Shown in pieces: positions 58,468 to 64,000 of a DNA stretch of 64,000 nucleotides (position 1 is its first letter; each line of letters starts with the position of its first letter). The stretch lies in assembly GCF_049674955.1 (NCBI RefSeq), contig NZ_CP187232.1, forward strand, positions 7,688,001 to 7,752,000. Direction: 5' to 3'. A model generated the notes under the pieces. It had not been told where the DNA came from. It saw only the letters and a program-made list of their open reading frames with translations, and made no database searches. This DNA is from Sphaerisporangium viridialbum. GTDB taxonomy: Bacteria; Actinomycetota; Actinomycetes; Streptosporangiales; Streptosporangiaceae. The translations under genes were made by a program, and so were the position numbers.

Positions 58468-59646
58468 TCAGGAGGCGAAGATCTCCTCACGGGCCTGGTC
58501 CAGGGCCGCCAGGATGGCTCCGCGCAGGACCGGCCGGCCCTTGACGTCGCTGACGACGACCTCCGGCCTGATCGGGCAGATGGCGGCCACGGCCTCCTCC
58601 ACCCGGTGGGTCAGCGCGCCGCCGCCCGCCCTGCCGACCTCGCCGTTGAGCACGACGAGCGTCGGGTCGAGGACGACGCACACCGACGCGACGCCGAGGG
58701 CGAGCCGGTGGGCCAGCTCGTCGAGGAACGCCGAACCCCCGTCGCCGCTCTCGACGGCCGCGCGCACGGCGTCGGCGGCGGACCCGCCCGCGAAGCCGTA
58801 CGGCTCGGCCAGCTCGGCCACCGCCTCGGCACTGATCAGGGACTGCAGGCCACCCGCCAGCGCGGGCATCCGCCCCGGCACGGCCTTGACGTCGGCGGCC
58901 AGCGGCACCCCCGGCACCGGCAGGTAGCCGATCTCACCGGCGCTGCCGGAACGCCCGCGGTGCAGCCTGCCGCCGAGGACGACGGCGAGGCCGACGCCGC
59001 GCTCCACCCAGAGCAGGACGAAGTCGTCGACGCCCCTGGCCGCGCCCTCGGAGTGCTCGGCGATGGCCGCGAGGTTCACGTCGTTCTCTATGGTGACGGG
59101 TCGCCGCAGGTCATGGGCCAGGGCCTGGTGGCTGCCCTCGTGCCAGCCGGGCAGGTCGAAGGAGAACTTCACGTCTCCGCTGCGGGGGTCGACCACGCCG
59201 GGCGTGCCGATCACGATGCCCTTCAGGCGGGACAGGGCGACCTTGCCCGAGCGGCAGGCCTTCACCACGGCGTTGTGCACGAGCGCGACGGGATCGCCGT
59301 GCCCATTGGTGGAAACCGTCACCTCTGCCACGATTTCGCCGTTGATATCCGCGATGGCGGTGGTCACCGATTCCGGCCCGACATCGAGGCCGGCCACATA
59401 GGCGGATGATGGAATCACCCCATAAAGGGCCGCATTGGGCCCCCGGTTCCCCGCCTGTTCTCCGACCACCTCGACCAGGCCGCGCTCTTCGAGCCTCGAC
59501 AGAGTCTGGGACGCGGTGACCTTGGAAAGACCGGTCATGTCACCGATCTGCCCCCTGGTCAGCGGGCCCGAGGCCAGCAGCAGCTCCAGCGCGGCCCGGT
59601 CGTTGATCTCCCGTAGCAACCTGGGCACGCCAGGACGTCGCTCCAT
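58468..59646 (-). CDS. ROK-family transcriptional regulator 2
   Basis: This 392-aa protein is a paralogue of the ROK gene at 52266: LREINDRAALELLLASGPLT, SKVTASQTLSRLEERGLVEV, VIGTPGVVDPRSGDVKFSFD, ENDVNLAAIAEHSEGAARGV and SAGEIGYLPVPGVPLAADV. It too lacks the zinc motif. It converges with the GH3 gene and is divergent from the membrane-EEP protein. The operator-like motif at 59725-59745 suggests autoregulation or cross-talk with ROK 1. Confidence 0.9.
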   Translation of the reverse strand: MERRPGVPRLLREINDRAALELLLASGPLTRGQIGDMTGLSKVTASQTLSRLEERGLVEVVGEQAGNRGPNAALYGVIPSSAYVAGLDVGPESVTTAIADINGEIVAEVTVSTNGHGDPVALVHNAVVKACRSGKVALSRLKGIVIGTPGVVDPRSGDVKFSFDLPGWHEGSHQALAHDLRRPVTIENDVNLAAIAEHSEGAARGVDDFVLLWVERGVGLAVVLGGRLHRGRSGSAGEIGYLPVPGVPLAADVKAVPGRMPALAGGLQSLISAEAVAELAEPYGFAGGSAADAVRAAVESGDGGSAFLDELAHRLALGVASVCVVLDPTLVVLNGEVGRAGGGALTHRVEEAVAAICPIRPEVVVSDVKGRPVLRGAILAALDQAREEIFAS

Positions 59647-59724
59647 TGCATGCTTTCTTGTCGTCGGTCCCCGTTGGGTTCATCACAAAGCGCGGCGCGG
59701 TGTGACACAACCATTCATCAGTAA

Positions 59725-59745
59725 AGCTTCCTGCTAGTTTACCGG
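59725..59745 (+). promoter_or_regulatory. ROK operator candidate upstream of ROK 2
   Basis: AGCTTCCTGCTAGTTTACCGG matches the motif at 53580-53600 at 17 of 21 positions. Its flanks make the dyad GTAAA (59721-59725) and TTTAC (59738-59742). Confidence 0.6.
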
Positions 59746-59856
59746 CATTGCCTCCCGGGTATCGTCGCCCGCCGGCCCGCCCTCTTCATTGCCGGCCCTT
59801 GCCTTCGACCCACAAAGACACGAGGATCACTCATGTCTTAGTCGAAGAGAGGCCTC

Positions 59857-61875
59857 ATGGGCGAGCCCGCAGCCGAGTCCACCACCGAGTCCACCACCGA
59901 TCCCATGGCCCGGGCCGGGCGCGCCGCCCCCCTGTCAAGGCTGAGACCCGGCACGCCGACCGGCCACCAGATCGCGGTGATCGCCCTCGCACTTGGCGTC
60001 CTGCTGCTCACCGACGTGCTGCGGGTGTTCCTGCCGTCGCTCATCACGCTCTTCGGCCGCGCCGGGGACACCCCGCCCGAGCAGATGGGGATGTACGCGG
60101 CCCTGCGGTTCGTCCTGCCGCTCGCCGCAGCTCCCCTCTCTCGCCTGGTCTCCCCAAGGCTCGTCGTGCTCGGCGGCGCGATCCTCCTGGCCGCCGACCG
60201 CCTGCTACTCCAGGCGACGGACGGCGGCTCGGCCCAGCTCTACGTCGCGAGCGCGGGCGTCTCGTTCGGCCTGGTCTTCCTGTACGGCTGCGCGCTGACG
60301 TCCCCGCGTACGATCGTCCCCGCCGGACTGGCCGCCGGGCTCGCGGCCTCGGCGATCGTCCATCTCGCGCTCGGCCAGCTCGACCTGGTGTGGCGCGACG
60401 GCCCGCTCCCCTGGCTCGCCGTTCTCGTCCTGTGCGCCGCCTTCGCCTGGTCGGTACGGCTGGCGCCCACGGCCGGGGACGTGGCCCCCGCCGGGGTGTG
60501 GTTGGCGTTCGGACCCTTCATCGTGCTGCACGGGATGTACCTCACGACGGTCGGGCTGGCGGACTATCCCGGAGGCAGCGGGCGGAACCCGTGGGAGACC
60601 GCCTTGATCGTCGCCGCGCTGGTCTGCGCGCAGTTCCTGATGGTCCTGTTCGCCGCTCGGCCCCCTCGTCAGCGCTGGATCATGATCGTCCAGCTGCCGC
60701 TGACCTCGGTCATCCTGGTCGTCTCTTCCGCGCTGCCCCTCGCCGTGCTAATGGCGCCCGCCCTCGGCGCCTGTTTCGGGATGGCCGGGCTGCCCGGAGC
60801 CCGGTCGCCCCGGCGGAGCGGGCTCGCGCTGCTCGGCGGGATGCTCGTGTTCCTGGCCTCGGTCTTCCTCTACTACGCCGCCTATGACACCGACCTGGGC
60901 TTCGCCAACAGCGCGGTGCCCGGGCTGCTGACGGGCCTGCTCACCGTGCCGGCCCTCCTGGCGGGCAGAGGAAGGACGGCCGATCACACCGGGCAGCCCC
61001 GAGCGGGCCGTTTCGAGATCTCGGCACTGTCCACGGCGGCGGTCGTCGCCGCCCTCACCTGGCAGCCGCTGCCGGCCGTACAGGCCAGGACCGGGGATGA
61101 GTTCACGCTCGTCGCCTACAACATCCGGATGGGGTTCGGGCTGAAAGGCACCCTCGACCTGGACAAGGTCGCCGCCTGGGCGAGGAGCGAACGTCCCGAC
61201 GTGGTGCTGCTGAGCGAGGTCGACCGGGGCTGGCTGCTCAACGGCGGCCACGACGACCTGGCGCGCATCGCCAGGGGGCTCGGCATGCGGTACCACTTCG
61301 CCCCCGCCGCCGACAGCCTGTGGGGTGACGCGATCATCACCAACCTGCCGATCAGGCAGATCGCCTCGCATCCGCTGGGCGGGCACGACTACCCCACCGG
61401 GGCGCAGGCCCAGGCGGTCGTCGTCGAGGTCGGCGGGAAGGAGGTCGGGATCGTCAACACCCACCTCCAGGCTCCGCCCGGCCAGGCGCCCGAGGTCGCG
61501 GCCATCGCGCGGGACCTGGCGGCGGGCATGAGCGCGGAGAGCGCCGGGACCTCGGCGCCGGGCGCGCTGGAGCCCCGACCCGGTACGCCCACGACGGAAA
61601 CGCCGGCCGGAAGCGGGCCCCGGCCCGTGCTGCTGGCGGGAGACCTCAACACCACACCCACCGACCCCGAGATGCGCGTGCTGGAGGCCGCGGGGCTCTC
61701 GGACCCCCTGACGGCGTTGGGAAATCCCAATACATCCCCCGCCGACGATCCGGTCAAACGCATAGATCACGTGCTGGTGAGCCGGGGTCTGACGGCGGTC
61801 GAGGCGCGGGTGCCGCGCGTGGGTTTCTCAGATCACCTGCCCGTTGTGGTGAGGTTGCGCGTAACCAGGGTTTAG
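59857..61875 (+). CDS. Multi-pass membrane protein fused to an endonuclease/exonuclease/phosphatase domain
   Basis: The N-terminal ~400 residues hold about ten TM helices. The C-terminal ~250 residues are an EEP domain: LVAYNIRMGFG (Asn), VVLLSEVDRGW (metal Glu), VNTHLQAPPG, VLLAGDLNTTPTD (Asp-x-Asn), RIDHVLVS and GFSDHLPVVVRL (Asp-His). All the key residues are present. It resembles CWH43-like fusions that act on phospholipids or lipid head groups; nuclease activity is also possible. An in-frame low-complexity insert lies before GDLNT. ATG 59857 has AGAGAGG. Divergent from ROK 2. Confidence 0.85.
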   Translation: MGEPAAESTTESTTDPMARAGRAAPLSRLRPGTPTGHQIAVIALALGVLLLTDVLRVFLPSLITLFGRAGDTPPEQMGMYAALRFVLPLAAAPLSRLVSPRLVVLGGAILLAADRLLLQATDGGSAQLYVASAGVSFGLVFLYGCALTSPRTIVPAGLAAGLAASAIVHLALGQLDLVWRDGPLPWLAVLVLCAAFAWSVRLAPTAGDVAPAGVWLAFGPFIVLHGMYLTTVGLADYPGGSGRNPWETALIVAALVCAQFLMVLFAARPPRQRWIMIVQLPLTSVILVVSSALPLAVLMAPALGACFGMAGLPGARSPRRSGLALLGGMLVFLASVFLYYAAYDTDLGFANSAVPGLLTGLLTVPALLAGRGRTADHTGQPRAGRFEISALSTAAVVAALTWQPLPAVQARTGDEFTLVAYNIRMGFGLKGTLDLDKVAAWARSERPDVVLLSEVDRGWLLNGGHDDLARIARGLGMRYHFAPAADSLWGDAIITNLPIRQIASHPLGGHDYPTGAQAQAVVVEVGGKEVGIVNTHLQAPPGQAPEVAAIARDLAAGMSAESAGTSAPGALEPRPGTPTTETPAGSGPRPVLLAGDLNTTPTDPEMRVLEAAGLSDPLTALGNPNTSPADDPVKRIDHVLVSRGLTAVEARVPRVGFSDHLPVVVRLRVTRV

Positions 61876-61882
61876 CAGGCGG

Positions 61883-61888
61883 GATAAT
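61883..61888 (+). promoter_or_regulatory. Candidate -10 for leaderless rrf2 transcript
   Basis: GATAAT ends 7 nt before the ATG at 61896 and no ribosome site lies between. No good -35 at standard spacing. Confidence 0.4.
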
Positions 61889-61895
61889 CGACAAC

Positions 61896-62345
61896 ATGCG
61901 TCTTTCCGCCCGTGTCGACTACGCCCTTCGAGCCGCCGCAGAGCTGGCCGCCTCCGGCAGCGGCCCCACCACGGTGGGCGAGCTGGCCAAGGAACAGGAA
62001 ATGCCCCCCAAGTACCTGGAGAACATCTTGCTCCAGATGCGCCGGGCGGGTCTGGTCCGCGGCCAGCGAGGTCCCGAGGGTGGTTACGTCCTCGCCCGGC
62101 CCGCGACCGAGATCTCACTGGCCGATGTGATCCGCGCCGTGGACGGGCCGCTGGCCAACGTCCGTGGCGAGCGACCTGAGCACGTCGGTTACCGGGGAGC
62201 GGCCCGCTCCCTCCAGCAGGTGTGGATCGCCCTGCGCGCCAGCGAGCGCGCGATCCTGGAGGAGGTCACCCTGGACCAGATCGCCGCCGACGCCCTGCCC
62301 GAGCGCGTGATGGAGCTCGCGGCCGACCCGGCCGCCTGGGACTGA
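61896..62345 (+). CDS. Rrf2-family transcriptional regulator without cysteines
   Basis: This 149-aa protein has an Rrf2 winged helix: RLSARVDYALRAAAELA, TVGELAKEQEMPPKYLENIL, LVRGQRGPEGGYVLARP and ISLADVIRAVDGPLANV. The segment between residues ~88 and 105, where IscR/NsrR-type members place three Cys for an Fe-S cluster, contains none, so it likely does not bind a cluster. It lies 7 bp before nei and may share its transcript. Confidence 0.88.
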   Translation: MRLSARVDYALRAAAELAASGSGPTTVGELAKEQEMPPKYLENILLQMRRAGLVRGQRGPEGGYVLARPATEISLADVIRAVDGPLANVRGERPEHVGYRGAARSLQQVWIALRASERAILEEVTLDQIAADALPERVMELAADPAAWD

Positions 62346-62352
62346 CCGCGCC

Positions 62353-63144
62353 ATGCCCGAGGGCGATGCCGTCTACCGCACGGCCGCCAGGCTGCGAGCC
62401 GCCCTCGACGGGCGGGTGCTCACCCGGTCGGACTTCAGGGTGCCCAGGTACGCCACGGCGGACCTCACGGGCCGCGCGGTGCTCACGACCGTGTCACGCG
62501 GGAAGCACCTGCTCACGAGGATCGACGGCGGGCTGACCGTCCACACGCACCTTCGCATGGACGGAAGCTGGCGGATCCACCCCGTGGGCGCGCACGTCCG
62601 GAGGGGCGACGTCGTGCGGCTGGTACTCGCCAACGAGCGGTGGCAGGCGGTCGGGACCAGGCTCGGCATGGTCGACCTGCTGCCCACCGACCGGGAGCAC
62701 CAGGTCGTCGGCCATCTGGGGCCCGACCTGCTCGACCCCGGCTGGGGCTCCGGGCACGTGGAGCGGGCGGCGCGGAACATCGCGAGCCATCCGGACGCGA
62801 CGATCGGGGACGCCCTGCTCGATCAGCGCAACGTGGCGGGCATCGGCACGATCTGGCGGGCCGAGACGCTGTTCCTGTCGGGGGTGTCGCCGTTCAGGCG
62901 CGTCGGAGAGGTGGAGAACCTCGAGAAGATGATGGCGCTCGCCCACAGGCTGCTGGACGCGAGCAAGGACAACGCGGGCGGTCCGCTGACCACGGGCGAC
63001 CAGCGCCCAGGAAGGCGCCTTTGGGCGTACGGCCGGGCCGGGCGGCCCTGTCTTCGCTGCGGGAACAAGATGGTCGGCGGTGAACTCGGGGCGCAGCCAT
63101 ACGAAAGAGTGGTGTTCTACTGCCCCGCCTGCCAGCCCCGCTAG
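62353..63144 (+). CDS. nei: Endonuclease VIII-like DNA glycosylase (Nei/Fpg family)
   Basis: This 263-aa protein has the N-terminal catalytic PEGD (Pro2, Glu3), LRMDGSW, the H2TH domain (IGDALLDQRNVAGIGTIW) and a zinc finger CLRCG...YCPAC at the C-terminus. It repairs oxidised bases with lyase activity. MPEGDAV points to the Nei2 subclass known in actinobacteria. Seven bases separate it from the Rrf2 gene. Confidence 0.9.
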   Translation: MPEGDAVYRTAARLRAALDGRVLTRSDFRVPRYATADLTGRAVLTTVSRGKHLLTRIDGGLTVHTHLRMDGSWRIHPVGAHVRRGDVVRLVLANERWQAVGTRLGMVDLLPTDREHQVVGHLGPDLLDPGWGSGHVERAARNIASHPDATIGDALLDQRNVAGIGTIWRAETLFLSGVSPFRRVGEVENLEKMMALAHRLLDASKDNAGGPLTTGDQRPGRRLWAYGRAGRPCLRCGNKMVGGELGAQPYERVVFYCPACQPR

Positions 63145-63244
63145 CGGGCCCGGTCACCGGACAGCGTGCGAAACACAGACCACCACGAGTCAAACACCCG
63201 TGACAGTCCAGCTCATCAGGACGGAAAGCCGGCGACCGCGGCGA

Positions 63245-63610
63245 CTACGCGGCGACCATGTCCTTGACTTCGGGAAAACCGTCGAACTCGGGGCCCGAGA
63301 TCGTGCTGGACACGGTCTCGGAGACAGGAAGACGCTCGTGCTCGGGCGCATCGGCCAGAACGGGCGCGTGTTGAAGCTCGGCCAGCGCGAACTGGTCGGA
63401 AACCTCACGGAGCACCTGTGAGAGCGGCACACCGAGGGCACCGCAAATCGAGGCGAGCAGCTCCGAGGACGCCTCCTTCTGGCCACGCTCCACCTCGGAC
63501 AGATAGCCAAGGGAGACACGTGCCAGGGTGGAAACCTCTCGCAGGGTGCGTGCCTGCCGCACCCGCAGCCGCCGCAGCACGTCACCGAGCAGCTGACGCA
63601 GCAGGACCAT
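63245..63610 (-). CDS. clgR: ClgR-like XRE-family regulator
   Basis: This 121-aa protein has the ClgR/PopR helix-turn-helix RQARTLREVSTLARVSLGYL with SEVERGQKEASSELLASIC, and ends EVKDMVAA. In related organisms ClgR activates clp protease and repair genes, and the C-terminal AA is a recognised Clp degron that makes it unstable. The ATG at 63610 has GGAGGG ~9 nt upstream. It lies beside cinA and near recA as in streptomycetes. Confidence 0.9.
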   Translation of the reverse strand: MVLLRQLLGDVLRRLRVRQARTLREVSTLARVSLGYLSEVERGQKEASSELLASICGALGVPLSQVLREVSDQFALAELQHAPVLADAPEHERLPVSETVSSTISGPEFDGFPEVKDMVAA

Positions 63611-63863
63611 CTGTCGCTCCCTCCCGGGCGCAGGCGTCTTCACGACGCTCCGCGCGGTCGGTTCGTATCGCCCGTTTTTCGAATGCCCTTCGTACATGCT
63701 CCTCGCCGTCATCATTGGTTCGCTCGGCCCCTTTGCCGGGCGTACGCCGGACCTGCTCCTCACCGATGGGTCACGAACCTCACTCACAGCTCCACCGTAC
63801 CCGCATCGACCAACAGGGCGGCAGACCGTGGGGAGCATGTTCGCTGGTGACGTAACGCGGTAA

Positions 63864-64000
63864 TCATCCGGAATGTTCCCCCATTTGCGCCTCCAGCACA
63901 CCTCTCAGGAGATCCAAACCCTCCCGCACCGTACTTTCACGGATCTCTTCCCGAGATCCCGGGAAAAGCGCGTCTCGCCGCCAAATGGCGCCCTCAGGGC
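63864..64000 (-). CDS. cinA: CinA C-terminal fragment (cut by window edge)
   Basis: The minus-strand frame opening at the right edge reads PEGAIWRRDALFPGSREEI and continues RESTVREGLDLLRGVLEAQ, ending in TGA at 63864. The FPGSRE...R..TV...L..L pattern is the end of the CinA/PncC nicotinamide-nucleotide amidase. Only ~45 residues are visible. clgR follows 253 bp downstream, matching the cinA-clgR order of actinobacteria. Confidence 0.75.
   Translation of the reverse strand, partial: PEGAIWRRDALFPGSREEIRESTVREGLDLLRGVLEAQMGEHSG

Overview
The window is high-GC actinobacterial chromosome, probably from the Streptosporangiales (Streptosporangium/Nonomuraea-like). That placement is an inference from protein flavour and synteny; no search was run. 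Read on the minus strand from the right edge, the conserved backbone is cinA (C-terminus only), clgR, DUF3046, recA-recX, rny, miaB, a LigB-like gene, ogt, miaA, dapF and hflX. This is the familiar actinobacterial recA-to-hflX neighbourhood. Accessory blocks are interleaved with it, mostly on the plus strand.

0-10 kb: the C-terminus of a SpoIIE-type phosphatase, hflX, a DUF4097 lipoprotein, then a tightly coupled plus-strand operon aceB-glcD-(67-codon repeat ORF)-glcE-glcF-iclR. The operon would oxidise glycolate to glyoxylate and condense it with acetyl-CoA to malate, under an IclR-type regulator. A promoter and a palindrome lie upstream of aceB.

10-17 kb is the most accessory-looking part. 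It holds a VOC protein, an SPFH-like lipoprotein, an XRE/helical-repeat regulator coupled to a RibD-like deaminase, a divergent coupled pair of small unknown proteins, an intergenic repeat element, a NUDIX gene with an abnormal C-terminus, a pseudogene fragment and a solitary Abi_2/HEPN gene.

17-32 kb: an OmpR-type two-component system with a triplicated kinase start, a PepSY protein, a secreted HNH lipoprotein, a cupin isomerase, an SDR, a large helical-repeat protein, dapF, miaA, ogt, a LigB-like gene, a CAP-domain protein and miaB.

32-46 kb: a gluABCD amino-acid ABC operon plus an extra binding protein, an S9 peptidase, rny, an F420-dependent oxidoreductase, a Uma2 nuclease, a repeat-rich 0.8 kb gap, recX and recA (with a SOS box), and DUF3046. 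46-64 kb: a VOC protein, an Lhr helicase, a VanX-like dipeptidase, an amino-sugar-type ABC importer with a GH3 enzyme bracketed by two paralogous ROK regulators that share an operator-like motif, a membrane-EEP phosphatase fusion, an Rrf2 regulator, a Nei/Fpg glycosylase, clgR and the end of cinA.

The most unusual recurring theme is short tandem duplication (period 30-53 bp) at gene junctions and inside genes. In two operons the duplicated DNA forms a small ORF that overlaps the stop of the upstream gene and the start of the downstream gene, so start-stop coupling is kept. A separate intergenic repeat element occurs three times (14.7, 42.9 and 43.1 kb).
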